In this document: positions 33,338-42,890 of the stretch, piece after piece
Layout: every line of letters begins with the position of its first letter
Numbering within the stretch: position 1 is the first letter of the stretch
NCBI GenBank assembly: GCA_964641895.1
Contig: CAZXLA010000003.1
Span: forward strand, 1-61,263
DNA: 61,263 nucleotides
Reading direction: 5' to 3'
Source: UBA2421 sp964641895
Lineage (GTDB): Bacteria > Planctomycetota > Phycisphaerae > Tepidisphaerales > Tepidisphaeraceae
Made by a program: the position numbers and the translations under genes
The notes under the pieces: model-generated
Database searches by the model: none
The model's input: the letters and a program-made list of their open reading frames with translations, nothing else
What the model was told of the DNA's origin: nothing

Positions 33338-35581
33338 TCAGGCAATGCGAATCGGCCCGACCGCCGGCAGGGCGATGCCGCCGCGCGGGCCGCTGGGCGG
33401 GGTGGCGCGGTCGCGCAGTTGGTCGGTCTGCTTGCGGAGAATGTTCGCCTGGGTGTCGGCGAGTTGCTGGCGCAGCCGAGTCGGCAGCTTCGGATCAAAG
33501 TTTTCCGTCTCAGCAATCAATTTTAGCGCTTTGGCGTCTTCGCCGGCGGCGGCGAGGCGATCGACTTCTGCTTTAATCTTCGGGCCGACCAAGTCAATGT
33601 TGCCCGCCTTCTCGGCGATCACGCTCTGGGCGAACTGCATCGCCTCGCTGTACTGTTCGGCGCGCAGGCGGGCTTCCATTAATTTTTCGATCATCGTGTC
33701 GGGCCCCATGGGGTTGTTAACCGCGCGATAGTAGTCCAGAGCCAGCTTGTAGAAGTCGATGGCGTCGGCGGCTTGCGGGGGGTTGAACTTCATGTGCGTA
33801 TTGCCGATGTCGGCGCACACGTCGGCCAGCGCTTCCAAGTCTTCGGGCCGGTTCGCCGCCCGCAACTTCGCCTGCTCGATTCGCAGAATCTGCAGCCGTC
33901 GGTCGCGGTCGAGGTCGGTCGTGCCGGAAAAATCATTGGCCAGCACCGCCAGCATTCGCCAGGGCGTGTCGTCCTTCTGCGCGATCGCCTGAATCGCCTG
34001 CCATGCCTGCGCCTGCACCGATGTATCGGTTTCCGTCGGAGGGCCGAGCAGTCGCTTGAGGCTGGAAAGCTCTGAGGCGCGGCCGATGGTTCCCATGGCG
34101 CGGGCGGCTTCCAGCCGCACGGTGGCTTCGGGGTCTGCCAGCATGGGCGCGACGGCATCGACGGCGTTGGGCCCAAACTCGGCCAGGGCACGCACGGCGC
34201 TTTGACGCACCCGCGCCGACTCACGCGGCACCAGCATCTGCTGCAGGTCGCCCATCAGTTCCATCCGCTGCAGCGGCACGATGGCTTCAACCAGCGCTTC
34301 GCGGGCCGCCTCCGATCCGGCGCCACTGGTGCGACGCAGGGCGTTGCGCAATTCGGCCGACACCTCGGCCATCAGAATCGCCGTGCCCTCGCGACGGAGC
34401 TTAGGCCCAAGATCGCGCAGCGCTATCGCTGCGGCGCGGGCCACCGAGCGGTCGGAGTCGGCCAGCAGCTTTAGCAGCGCCGGAACGGCTTTCAAATCCT
34501 GGATCGGCGCCAGCGCCTGCGAAAGGGCCGCGCGCACGTCCGGGTTCGGTTCGACCGCGAGTTGGGCCAGCATCGGGTCGAGCGCCGGTCCGTAGTTGAG
34601 GGCGGCCAGGGCTTTTGCGACGGCGAAGCGGACGCCGGCATCGGAGTCGCCCACCATCTCCTGCAATCGCTGCTGCACCGTATCGGGAACCGTCGCGGCC
34701 GATGCCTTTTCGTTGCGAACGATCATGGCGCCGATGGAACGGATTTCACGCTGACCGCTGGAAAGCCATCCCAGCAGCAGATCGGTCCGGCGCTCGTCCG
34801 AAGCGCTTCGATAGGCGCGGCCAAGCTCGTCGAGCAGCGCCGTCACGAGTTGATCGTAGGCCGGCTTGAGCGCGTCAAATCGACCGGCACGGCCGGTGAG
34901 AATATTGGTTTTGAACTGCACGTCATCGACGTTGCGATTGTCCTGCCACCACGCCTGCCAGCGGCCAATGTCGCCGCCGTTTGAGACGGCGCCAGTCATG
35001 TTGGCCAGCGCGGCGACGGCGGAATCACGAATGTCGGTGCTCTCGGCGTCGTCGGACAGCAGGCCGATCAGCGCCGCCGCCGAGCGCTTTTCCGGAACGT
35101 AGCCCAGTGCATCGATCGCGGCGCGCCGTGAAGACTCGCCGCGCCGGTCGCTGGTGACACGGTCAATCAGTCGTTGCACAACCGTGGCGTTGTCGCGCAA
35201 TTTGGCCAGTGCCCGGGCCGCGGGGCGGGCCAGGTCGCCGGGCGCGTCGGGTTGAACCAGAACAAACAGGCCGTCGATAAATGAAGGATCGGGCGTTTCG
35301 ATTTCTGCCAGCGCCGTGGCCGCCGCCGCTTGGATGGCGGGGTTGGCGCGTTCCTGCAAGGCGCTGGCGAGTGCGGCCCGCGCGGCGGGAGAGTTTCGCT
35401 GCGCCAGCCGGCGTGCTGCCTCGACACGCTGCATCCGCGGCACGTCGGGGGCGCGGTCGAGCAAGACTGTCGCTTGCTGAGCGATGTCGGCGTCGGCAGG
35501 GTTGGGCTGAGCGCGCACCGTCAGCGCCGCCGCCGGCAGTGACAGCAGCAAGCAGGCCGCGATGATAGTCCCGCGTCTCAT
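33338..35581 (-). CDS. Exported HEAT-repeat protein
   Basis: A 747-residue protein with a signal peptide (MRRGTIIAACLLLSLPAAALTVRAQ) and many HEAT or PBS-lyase-type repeats (for example RQSAVRALAEFGPNAVDAVAPML and VRLEAARAMGTIGRASELSSL), followed by a C-terminal TPR-like helical region (DAIDFYKLALDYYRAVNN). Such scaffolds bind proteins; the partner is unknown. It is probably periplasmic. The ATG at 35581 begins the signal peptide; the frame extends to 35710 without good features. Confidence 0.8.
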   Translation of the reverse strand: MRRGTIIAACLLLSLPAAALTVRAQPNPADADIAQQATVLLDRAPDVPRMQRVEAARRLAQRNSPAARAALASALQERANPAIQAAAATALAEIETPDPSFIDGLFVLVQPDAPGDLARPAARALAKLRDNATVVQRLIDRVTSDRRGESSRRAAIDALGYVPEKRSAAALIGLLSDDAESTDIRDSAVAALANMTGAVSNGGDIGRWQAWWQDNRNVDDVQFKTNILTGRAGRFDALKPAYDQLVTALLDELGRAYRSASDERRTDLLLGWLSSGQREIRSIGAMIVRNEKASAATVPDTVQQRLQEMVGDSDAGVRFAVAKALAALNYGPALDPMLAQLAVEPNPDVRAALSQALAPIQDLKAVPALLKLLADSDRSVARAAAIALRDLGPKLRREGTAILMAEVSAELRNALRRTSGAGSEAAREALVEAIVPLQRMELMGDLQQMLVPRESARVRQSAVRALAEFGPNAVDAVAPMLADPEATVRLEAARAMGTIGRASELSSLKRLLGPPTETDTSVQAQAWQAIQAIAQKDDTPWRMLAVLANDFSGTTDLDRDRRLQILRIEQAKLRAANRPEDLEALADVCADIGNTHMKFNPPQAADAIDFYKLALDYYRAVNNPMGPDTMIEKLMEARLRAEQYSEAMQFAQSVIAEKAGNIDLVGPKIKAEVDRLAAAGEDAKALKLIAETENFDPKLPTRLRQQLADTQANILRKQTDQLRDRATPPSGPRGGIALPAVGPIRIA

Positions 35582-35924
35582 GCGTTCGTAATGGCGCCCC
35601 AAAAAATGCAAATGCAGGAGCACCCGACTCCGCCAAGTGGTGTTCCGCCGACAACCAACCGATCGGCCGACCAGCCTTGGCTGAGCAACACCAACTTTGC
35701 CGCGGGCCAAGCTAACTGTTTTCGGCCCCGGGGCAAGCGGTGCGGCGGTATTCTTCTCGGCGATTTCCGCGAGAACGAGGTGCGCTGCGCCGACGGACTG
35801 TCAATGAACAGACCCGACAAGGATTTCCCACTTGAAAAATGGTACAGCGCGCGCGTAAATTAGAAGAGGTTGTTCACGCGACTTCCGCGACGCTGGTCAC
35901 ACGCCAAACCTTGCCGCACTCGCC
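35582..35924. other. Divergent intergenic region, 343 bp
   Basis: Lies between the divergent HEAT and TPR genes. It has a 90-codon open frame (35591-35863) on the plus strand with no recognisable features, which I do not call. A weak sigma-70-like pair TTGAAA/TAAATT is at about 35832-35861 on the plus strand. No repeat family from elsewhere in the window is seen. Confidence 0.4.
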
Positions 35925-37277
35925 ATGGAAAGCAACGATTGGACAGATGCCGAACGCCGCGTAGAGCGGGCCGCCGAGCTTTTCGAGCAGAGGAAGCTCG
36001 ATGAAGCGCTGGAGGAGCTGCGCTTTGCCGTCGATATCAACCCTTTCAATCCCGGGTGGCTCTTCAATCTGGCGCTGACGCTGGACGAATTGGGCCGGTA
36101 CGACGAAGCAATTGAGGTTTATCAAAAGACGCTGCAGATCGAGCCAGACGATGTCTTAGTCCTACATCGATTGGGCGTGAATCTTCATCGCACCGGACGG
36201 TTCAGGGAAGCCCTTGAAGTTCTCGAACACGCGTCCGAGGTTGATCCGGAGTTTGAGCCGTCGTATTGCTGCCGAATTGCCAGTCATGCCGATCTGGGCG
36301 AACACGATCGTGCCGAAGAAGCGTTCTACCTCGGGCGGTTGGTGCAAGAGCATTGCCCCACCTGTTATTACAACATGGGCGCGAGCCTGGCGGTCCGTGG
36401 TTTGCTTGAGCGGGCGATTTACTGCTGGCAACGCACGCTCGAACTCCAACCGATGCACCCGCACGTTCATGCGAAGTTGGCCGATGCGTTCTGGCAGCGC
36501 GGCGAGTTGCCGCGGGCCAGGAAGCACTTTTCGGCGCGATTGCGGCAATCGCCCCGGGATTTCGCGGCCCTGCTCGATTTGGTCGAGCTGCTGCTGGAGA
36601 TGGGCCGGGTGGAAGAAGCGGGCGAAAGAATCGCCACCGTGCCGCGCGCGGTCGCCGCCGGCAGCGCACCGGTGCAGTTCGGCCGGGGTATTTGGCTGGC
36701 GGCGCAGCAGCGGCTTGCCGAGGCCGCCGACGCATTTGCGATCGTATTGCAGATCGATCCGACGTTTCCGCGCGCCCACCTGCGCATGGCTCAGATTCGC
36801 CTGACCGCCGGCAAACTCATTGAGGCAAAGACTCACCTTCGATCCGAGTTGCTGCTGCGACCGGATGACCCACAGACGCTGCGCGACCTCTCGAATCTGC
36901 TCATCGACACCTCGGAGACGCGGTCTGCGGTGGTGTGTTTACGCCGGCTGACCGCGCTGCGCCCCGACGACCTCCTGGCGTGGCAGAACCTGGCCGTGGC
37001 AAACTTTCTGCGGCATCAGTACGACGATGGCATTGCCGCCTGCCGGCGCGCCCTGCTGCTGCGTCCGGGCTATGCCCCGGTGACGCACAACTTCGCCGTC
37101 GCACTGGGCGAACTGGGCCGCTTCGACGAAGCGATTGCGCTGATGAAACCGCTCATGCAATCCGGCGATGAATTTTCAGATCTCACACTGCGATTAAAAC
37201 TGCTCCAGGCCAAAGCGCGGGTTGGAAGGTGGTTCGAGGCCGCCTTCGCGCTCTTCCGCGCGCCGCCGGGCGGGTGA
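35925..37277 (+). CDS. Tetratricopeptide repeat protein
   Basis: A 450-residue cytoplasmic protein made almost entirely of TPR units from residue 10 onward (for example PGWLFNLALTLDELGRYDEAIEVYQKTLQIEPDD). Twelve or so repeats are suggested by the spacing of the A-G-x-Y-like positions. It likely scaffolds a complex. It has no signal peptide. It is followed after 28 bp by a UPF0316 gene on the same strand. Confidence 0.88.
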   Translation: MESNDWTDAERRVERAAELFEQRKLDEALEELRFAVDINPFNPGWLFNLALTLDELGRYDEAIEVYQKTLQIEPDDVLVLHRLGVNLHRTGRFREALEVLEHASEVDPEFEPSYCCRIASHADLGEHDRAEEAFYLGRLVQEHCPTCYYNMGASLAVRGLLERAIYCWQRTLELQPMHPHVHAKLADAFWQRGELPRARKHFSARLRQSPRDFAALLDLVELLLEMGRVEEAGERIATVPRAVAAGSAPVQFGRGIWLAAQQRLAEAADAFAIVLQIDPTFPRAHLRMAQIRLTAGKLIEAKTHLRSELLLRPDDPQTLRDLSNLLIDTSETRSAVVCLRRLTALRPDDLLAWQNLAVANFLRHQYDDGIAACRRALLLRPGYAPVTHNFAVALGELGRFDEAIALMKPLMQSGDEFSDLTLRLKLLQAKARVGRWFEAAFALFRAPPGG

Positions 37278-37305
37278 GCTTGCCAACGACTTTCTGCACG
37301 CGAAG

Positions 37306-37854
37306 ATGGTAGGAATGGAAGTGTTCCTCGGCGCGCTGCTGATTTTCTGCCTCCGAATCGTCGACGTATCGATCGGAACCGTGCGCACCATGTTCACCGT
37401 GCGGGGTTACCGCGTGGTTGCGGGGCTGCTGGGGATTATCGAATCAGGCGTATTCATTTTTGCAATTTCGCGGGTGCTGGGAGAAGCCGGCCGCGATCCG
37501 ATCAAAATGATCGGCTATGCCTGTGGCTTCGCCGCCGGTGTGGTACTGGGGATTACGATTGAAAAGTGGATCGGCAGCGGGACGGTCCTCATCCGATGCA
37601 TCAGCCCGCGGCATTCGGTTCGGCTTCGGGCCAACCTGCTGAATGAAGGCTTCGGCGTCACCAGCGTTGTGGGGGAAGGGCGCGACGGCGAAGTGATGAT
37701 TTTGTTCATCGTCGCGCCACGCCGTAAGGGCAACGCCGCCATTGGGGCAATTCAGGCGGTCGACTCCGATGCGTTCATCACCGTCGAACCGGTTTCGCGC
37801 GCGATCGGCGGGCATATGCCGTACAGTGTCGATGCCAACTCGCTCAAGAAATAG
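37306..37854 (+). CDS. UPF0316 (DUF2179/DUF5698) membrane protein
   Basis: A 182-residue protein with three N-terminal transmembrane helices (LGALLIFCLRIVDVSIGTVRTMFTV, VAGLLGIIESGVFIFAI, GYACGFAAGVVLGI) and a soluble C-terminal DUF2179-like domain (LRANLLNEGFGVTSVVGEGRDGEVMILFIVAPRR). This matches the UPF0316 family, found in Firmicutes and other bacteria with unknown function; DUF2179 domains may bind nucleotides. The first ATG is at 37306, a second at 37315. Confidence 0.85.
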   Translation: MVGMEVFLGALLIFCLRIVDVSIGTVRTMFTVRGYRVVAGLLGIIESGVFIFAISRVLGEAGRDPIKMIGYACGFAAGVVLGITIEKWIGSGTVLIRCISPRHSVRLRANLLNEGFGVTSVVGEGRDGEVMILFIVAPRRKGNAAIGAIQAVDSDAFITVEPVSRAIGGHMPYSVDANSLKK

Positions 37855-37872
37855 CCGCCCACGGCCGTGCCC

Positions 37873-38676
37873 ATGCCCATTGTAAACCTTGATAGTCTTG
37901 ATGACCCGCGCATCGCCGCATACCGCAATTTGAAAGACCGCGACCTGGCGCAGCGGTACGGGCGGTTTATCGCCGAGGGGCAGTCGGTCGTTCGCAGGCT
38001 GCTCCAGAGCGACTACGAAACCGAATCGATTCTGCTTGCCGAGCGATACCTGGCCGACGCCGCCGCCGTCGCGCCGCCCGACGTCGTCATTTACGCCGCG
38101 CCGCAGCAATTGCTGGATCAGATCATCGGCTACCACTTTCATACGGGCATGCTGGCCTGCGGGAAACGTAAGCCGCCCCCGTCGTTGAGCGATATTGTCC
38201 CGCCGGCGGGCGACGTGTTGATCGTCGTGTGCCCCGATCTCAACAACAGCGAAAACCTCGGCGGAATGATTCGCCTGGCTGCCGGGTTCGGCGCGACGGC
38301 GATGCTGCTGGGGGAACGAAGTTGCGATCCGTTCTTTCGCCAGACGGTGCGGGTATCGATGGGAACAATTTTCTCAATGCCAATCGTCCAGAGCACAAGC
38401 ATCGTCGACGATCTGAAGCGGCTGGGCGCACTACAGGTGCAACGCATCGCGACGGTTCTGGATCCCCAGGCCGAATCGCTGGCGGCGGCGAGGAAAACCT
38501 CGAAGCGAATCGCGCTTCTCTTCGGCAATGAGGCGTACGGATTATCGCCCGAACACGTTGGGGTTTGCGACCGCAAGATAACGATCCCGATGAAGCTCGG
38601 CACCGATTCGCTCAATGTAGCCGTGACGGCGGGGATCATTCTCCATCACTTTGTTTACGTGGCGTTGCCCGGTTGA
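37873..38676 (+). CDS. SpoU/TrmH-family RNA 2'-O-methyltransferase
   Basis: A 267-residue SPOUT methyltransferase. After an N-terminal substrate-binding domain (YGRFIAEGQSVVRRLL) come the three SPOUT motifs: NNSENLGGMIRLAAGFG, LLFGNEAYGLSPE and IPMKLGTDSLNVAVTAGIILHHF. It methylates a ribose 2'-OH in rRNA or tRNA; the target nucleotide cannot be read from sequence. The ATG at 37873 is preferred to the GTG at 37867. Its last 22 bp overlap, convergently, the M48 protease gene. Confidence 0.93.
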   Translation: MPIVNLDSLDDPRIAAYRNLKDRDLAQRYGRFIAEGQSVVRRLLQSDYETESILLAERYLADAAAVAPPDVVIYAAPQQLLDQIIGYHFHTGMLACGKRKPPPSLSDIVPPAGDVLIVVCPDLNNSENLGGMIRLAAGFGATAMLLGERSCDPFFRQTVRVSMGTIFSMPIVQSTSIVDDLKRLGALQVQRIATVLDPQAESLAAARKTSKRIALLFGNEAYGLSPEHVGVCDRKITIPMKLGTDSLNVAVTAGIILHHFVYVALPG

Positions 38677-40127
38677 AGAATCTGCCAAACGATCCACGCC
38701 GCGCCGCCGGCGAACGAAAGAAAAATCGCGATGTAGATCACCCGCATGGACCGATCAAACCGGAACGTAAACGACGGGTCGGCGGCCAGATCCTGAATGA
38801 ACCGCGCGCGTTTGGCGATGCTCCCGTGCCGAAAGCTTCGGGCGGTAACGGGAATGTGGTTGATGCTGGCCGCCCGGTAAAGCGCCGACGCGATGGCGGC
38901 CGCGCCGTGCTCACCGACGGCGGATCGTCGAGGGTCTTCTGTTGCTGATTTCTGCAGCCCCCGTTTCTCCATCGCTCGCGCGGCGTACACATCGGCCTGC
39001 CGTTCGAGCCGTCGGCTGAGCATGCCGAATGCGAAAATGGACCCGACGGCGAACATGGCGACCGAGGTAAACTCGACGGCGTGACCTTGCCACTGCTGCG
39101 GATTCCACCGCTGCAACACCGCGTTCGTCGCGACTTCGAACGCCAGGCCCACCGCGAATACGACGACGAAAAACACCACGTACCACAACGTATGCCGATG
39201 AACGATGTGGCCGAGTTCGTGCGCAAACACCGCTTCAATCTCGCGATCCGTCATCGTTTCCAGCAGCAGGTCCGACAGCATCACGTATCGAATCTGCGGC
39301 AGCACGCCCATGACGGCGGCGTTGCCCATGGCATAGCCGGTGTTCCACAGCAGCACTTCGCGGTAGCGGGTGCGGGCCGTCTTGCAAAGTTCGTCGAGGC
39401 GCGATCGCAGACTCGATTCGGGCAATCGCGTCGTCTTGAAAATTCGTCGCAGCGGCTCTGGCGCGATGGCCAACACCACCAGCGCCGAGGCGATGGAGAC
39501 GATGGCTTCCACTTCGCCCGATCGCGGATTGGCCAGGCCCGTTCCCAGAAGCGATAGATTGGCGATATCGCGCACTAGGGAGATCAGCAGCAGCGGCACC
39601 GCCGTCGCCAGAATCTGCAGGCGAAACCCGCCGTCCATGAACGCCGCGAGTGTCGGCGGGGCGTGAACGGGCAGGTTGCCTTTCAGCAGCGGGAGGTAGC
39701 TGTCTTCGCGTGCGATCCGGTCGGCCGGGTACTGTGCCCACCACAGGCCGACCCAGGCGAGCAACGCCGGCAACGGTCCAATGAGCATCCCCGGAAGCGA
39801 AAGCGGCAGGCCGTGCAGCGGACCGAACGCATGCGAGACGAATTCGACCCACGTCGCGCCGCCAAAAACGCCGGCGAAAAACCACGCAACGATCGCCACG
39901 CGGCAGAGGGTCATCATGCGGCCGACGTTCTGATGAAGCTTCCACGGATTGCGAACAACCGCCAGCCTCGTTTTGAGTCGGACCACCAGCGCCGGAGTAA
40001 GCACGATCATGACAAAGCCGGCGAAGAACGCGAGCAGGCGGGCGGCATCCACCGAGCCGGTGGGCGCGCGATCGGTCTGCGTCGTCGCCCAGATGACATA
40101 AAGAAATAAAACAAGTATTTGCGACAC
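38655..40127 (-). CDS. M48-family membrane metalloprotease
   Basis: A 490-residue integral membrane peptidase. Multiple N-terminal transmembrane helices precede the zinc site VFAHELGHIVHRH and the distal Glu in SRRLERQADVYAARAM, as in Ste24p/HtpX M48 proteases. It probably degrades misfolded membrane proteins. A GTG at 40127 is used; an AGG of the Shine-Dalgarno sits unusually close to it, so the start may be a little further in. A final transmembrane helix lies at the C-terminus. Confidence 0.88.
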   Translation of the reverse strand: MSQILVLFLYVIWATTQTDRAPTGSVDAARLLAFFAGFVMIVLTPALVVRLKTRLAVVRNPWKLHQNVGRMMTLCRVAIVAWFFAGVFGGATWVEFVSHAFGPLHGLPLSLPGMLIGPLPALLAWVGLWWAQYPADRIAREDSYLPLLKGNLPVHAPPTLAAFMDGGFRLQILATAVPLLLISLVRDIANLSLLGTGLANPRSGEVEAIVSIASALVVLAIAPEPLRRIFKTTRLPESSLRSRLDELCKTARTRYREVLLWNTGYAMGNAAVMGVLPQIRYVMLSDLLLETMTDREIEAVFAHELGHIVHRHTLWYVVFFVVVFAVGLAFEVATNAVLQRWNPQQWQGHAVEFTSVAMFAVGSIFAFGMLSRRLERQADVYAARAMEKRGLQKSATEDPRRSAVGEHGAAAIASALYRAASINHIPVTARSFRHGSIAKRARFIQDLAADPSFTFRFDRSMRVIYIAIFLSFAGGAAWIVWQILQPGNAT

Positions 40128-40198
40128 CTCCGGCGATTGAAGCCGTGCGACTGCAAGAAATCAATTCGCCGTGCCGCGGTGTGTTGGGCCACGGTGGA

Positions 40199-41104
40199 TC
40201 AATACCCTTCGTACCCGCTGCCGCTGTCGTTCAAATCGGCCATCGCCTTGGCACCCGCGATGGCCAGCGCGATCAACACCGGAATCGCCGGCAGCAGCAA
40301 CCGAACGCCAGCGCGCAGCCACAATAGGGCCTTGGGCAGTCGAATAAACCGCCCGGCCCATAGCAAAATCGGGGCGGCGGCGATGAGCAGCGCGTTGGTG
40401 GTCGTCACATTCACAAATAGAGGCTCGATCGAAACTGCCAACAGGCATCCAACGATGCCAATTCCCGCCATCGCCGCGCCGCCGGATACCGCCGAGCGGC
40501 CGGGGCCTATGGTCGCCACGACCACCGCCGCAACCAACGCGGCAACGACCGCGCCGCCTTGCAGGGCATATTTTAATGATCCTGACATTTGGATCAGCAC
40601 ACACGCGCCAGCCAGGATGCAGGCGAAACCGATCAGGCTGGTGATGGTTGAGTCGCTTTGAATTGCGGCATCGGCGAACCAGAAGTCGGCCGTCAGCACT
40701 GCGACCAGCACGGCCCAAAGTGTCCACCACTCGGCGGGCGTTCGAGATGCGACAGCGGGCTGCATCATGAGATAGAGCGTCGCCCCGAACACGATCGCCG
40801 CGATGAATGACCTGAAGATAGAATGCAGCCGAAAACAGGCCGTCGCTCCGGCGACGATTCCGATCGGCAGCGCCAGCCAGAAAAGCCAATCGCCGGCATT
40901 GTTGGGCGGAAACTTTGGCGCAATGCCGTTGATGAGCGGGTATGCGGCAACGAAGCCCAGCGCCATCGCAACAGGTCCGGCCCATTCGCGGCGGCGGAAC
41001 GGCAGCAGACGCGCCAGCCCTAGCACCGCCGTTGCGACCACCGCCGGACATAACACGCCCGCAACAAGATCGGCGGGGGTGATGGGGATTTCGGGGAGCT
41101 TCAT
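40199..41104 (-). CDS. Polytopic membrane protein, unknown function
   Basis: A 301-residue protein with about eight to ten hydrophobic segments and almost no soluble part (examples: PVAMALGFVAAYPLI, LAGACVLIQMSGSL, LLPAIPVLIALAIAG). The N-terminus MKLPEIPITPADLVAGVLCPA has no cleavable signal. I recognise no family motif. It is followed, 71 bp downstream, by the M48 gene on the same strand. Confidence 0.7.
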   Translation of the reverse strand: MKLPEIPITPADLVAGVLCPAVVATAVLGLARLLPFRRREWAGPVAMALGFVAAYPLINGIAPKFPPNNAGDWLFWLALPIGIVAGATACFRLHSIFRSFIAAIVFGATLYLMMQPAVASRTPAEWWTLWAVLVAVLTADFWFADAAIQSDSTITSLIGFACILAGACVLIQMSGSLKYALQGGAVVAALVAAVVVATIGPGRSAVSGGAAMAGIGIVGCLLAVSIEPLFVNVTTTNALLIAAAPILLWAGRFIRLPKALLWLRAGVRLLLPAIPVLIALAIAGAKAMADLNDSGSGYEGY

Positions 41105-41118
41105 GGATTTGAAAACAA

Positions 41119-41173
41119 TTAATCGTCAATCGTTACGGCAACTGCGGGGTAACGATTAACGATTGACGATTGA
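41119..41173. repeat. Inverted pair of TTAATCGTCAATCGTTA repeats (family R6)
   Basis: The left copy (41119-41136) and right copy (41149-41173) are inverted and separated by 12 bp. They are the same repeat as at 27007-27073. They lie between the YceI stop and the polytopic membrane gene start. Confidence 0.75.
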
Positions 41174-41205
41174 GACAAGCGGCCGTGAGGCGTCGATCGC
41201 GCGGC

Positions 41206-41778
41206 TTATTTCTTGTCTACTTCCAGCGCCACATGAATCTCGACGTCCGCGCCGATGCCCTGCGGCATGAACGCCAGGCCGTAGTCGAGGCGGTTGATGG
41301 TGAAGGTGCCGTCAAAGCCGGTTTTGGTCGTGCCCTGCATGGTGGCGGTGCCGAGTTTTTTGAGTGTGACGGTCACAGGCTTGGTGGTCCCGCGGATGGT
41401 CAGGTCGCCGGTGACATCAAACTTATCGTCGCCGGCGGCTTTGATGCTCGAACTCTTGAAGGTGAGCGTGGGGAACTGTTTGGCGTCGAAAAAGTCGGGG
41501 CTGCGAAGGTGCTGGTCTCGCTTGGCGTTGAACGTGCTGAGGTTCGCCAGCTTCGCCGTCACTTCGATGCTGCCCTTGGTCGGGTCGGCCGAGTCCCAAT
41601 TTACTTTGCCTTCGGGCGAATGCAGAAATCCCCACGTGAAGCTGCTGCCCAAATGGCTGATTTTGAACACCAAAGAAGAATGCACCGGATCGACAGACCA
41701 TGAATCGGCGCGGGCGGGTTGAGCAACCGCCAAGGCAATGGCGGCGAAAACGATCGTTGCAATCGAGATGTTACGCAT
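41206..41778 (-). CDS. YceI-family periplasmic lipid-binding protein
   Basis: A 190-residue protein with signal peptide (ISIATIVFAAIALAVAQPARA) and a YceI/polyisoprenoid-binding lipocalin-like domain: SWSVDPVHSSLVFKISHLG, DFFDAKQFPTLTFKSSSI, GDLTIRGTTKPVTVTL and GIGADVEIHVALE. YceI proteins bind isoprenoid chains in the periplasm and respond to stress or base. GGAGG lies 8 bases before the ATG at 41778, deciding the start. A MarR regulator gene is upstream on the same strand. Confidence 0.9.
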   Translation of the reverse strand: MRNISIATIVFAAIALAVAQPARADSWSVDPVHSSLVFKISHLGSSFTWGFLHSPEGKVNWDSADPTKGSIEVTAKLANLSTFNAKRDQHLRSPDFFDAKQFPTLTFKSSSIKAAGDDKFDVTGDLTIRGTTKPVTVTLKKLGTATMQGTTKTGFDGTFTINRLDYGLAFMPQGIGADVEIHVALEVDKK

Positions 41779-42029
41779 AGGACGAACCTCCATGAAAACG
41801 TTGTCTAAAACCACTGGAGCAAGCCGGGGCGACACGCCGCTGATTGCATGTTACCGGATGACGACTCAATCGGGCAGCTTGATCAACATCAGCTCAGATC
41901 CTTCGATTGCTCCCCAGAGAGCGATTCGCGGTTTCGCGAAACCACCAACGCTAACAGCAAATGGAAGAAGAATTCAACGAGAAACGCAGAACGGCAAACA
42001 ATCCCGCCCAAAGTCTCGCGCCCAAACAG

Positions 42030-42506
42030 TCAATCCGCTTTCTCGCGCGCAATCTGTAGCAGCTTGCCGAGCACACGGATGCGTCGTTCGCCCAGATGGC
42101 CGAGCTGGCGCTTGTGGGCGAGCTTCACCGGGTCGTCGAGTGTGCGCAGGAGTTGCAGGCCGTCGCCACTGATGCGGACGCGGATGATGCGGCGGTCGTC
42201 CTTTTCGCGGGTGCGGGCCAGGAGCTTGCGCGTTTCTAGGCGATCGAGCAGGCGCGTCATGTCGGGGTCGTGCGTGCTCATCCGCTGCGTGATTTCGTTG
42301 CACGCCAGGCCGGTTTCCTTGGCGGTGCGCAGTATGCGGAGCACGTTGTATTGGGTGGGGGACAAGTGGTAGGGTTTCAGCAAATCCTCGATATCGCGCA
42401 TGAGGATATCCGCGGTTTTCTGAAGGCTCAGAAAGATGTCTCTTTCGAGCGTAAGCCCCGCTGGCCGGCCATTTTTGATCTCATCCTTGAGTTTACCCAT
42501 AGACAT
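42030..42506 (-). CDS. MarR-family transcriptional regulator
   Basis: A 158-residue winged-helix repressor: LSPTQYNVLRILRTAKETGLACNEITQRM, DMTRLLDRLETRKLLARTREKDDRRIIRVRISGDG. These are the MarR recognition helix and wing (DxRxxxV-type). MarR proteins are usually released by phenolic or oxidant ligands. The ATGs at 42506 and 42500 are both plausible; the promoter (below) places transcription start near them, so the mRNA is probably leaderless. The downstream same-strand YceI gene may be part of its regulon. Confidence 0.85.
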   Translation of the reverse strand: MSMGKLKDEIKNGRPAGLTLERDIFLSLQKTADILMRDIEDLLKPYHLSPTQYNVLRILRTAKETGLACNEITQRMSTHDPDMTRLLDRLETRKLLARTREKDDRRIIRVRISGDGLQLLRTLDDPVKLAHKRQLGHLGERRIRVLGKLLQIAREKAD

Positions 42507-42890
42507 CGAAAAATACTTGTTGCAACAGCGTTTGTCAAACGGATGATCGTGAACACCGGCAATTCGGGTTAGTGCCGAATGCTGGAAGCTTGATGCCACC
42601 GAATGAGGGGTCGTGAGAGAGCGTTAGCCGGCCGGCAAGCCCACCGATTGCGGCACTTTAGAGGCCGCCGGCAACCTGCCGTCGGGGTTGGCGGTCGAAG
42701 CGCTTTAGTTGTCGGCGCGCTGGTGCGATGACCCCGGCGTTCCTCCCGGGCATTAACAAGCCCGCCCGAGCGTCCGGTAACGGAAAATATGCCCAGACAT
42801 CCAAAATTGCCCAAATTACCAAAGTGCGATCAGGGATTTACCGATTCATTGTCTTAGAAGGGGGCCAATTCATGGGCAGGAGCACTAAAG
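42507..42890. other. Divergent spacer between MarR and PilZ genes, 384 bp
   Basis: Besides the marR promoter/operator, I see no gene. The PilZ gene has AGGAG at 42878-42882, 8 bases before its ATG. A CCAAA-rich, AT-richer stretch (42780-42835) could hold the PilZ promoter, but no convincing -35/-10 pair is evident. Confidence 0.4.
42510..42538 (-). promoter_or_regulatory. marR promoter with operator in spacer
   Basis: On the minus strand, TTGACA (42538-42533), a 17 bp spacer and TATTTT (42515-42510) form a strong sigma-70-like promoter. The perfect palindrome TGTTGCAACA (42518-42527), a typical MarR-type operator, lies entirely inside the spacer. A second inverted repeat, GTTTG-T-CAAAC (42530-42540), overlaps the -35. 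Transcription would begin about 42503, next to the first ATG. Confidence 0.6.

Noticed and set aside
35832..35861. TTGAAA/TAAATT as TPR-gene promoter
   Set aside because: Spacing is 18 bp and the hexamers are only partly consensus; mentioned as weak, not called.
35591..35863. 90-codon open frame between the HEAT and TPR genes
   Set aside because: No signal, motif or ribosome binding site that I can defend; low-confidence intergenic frame.
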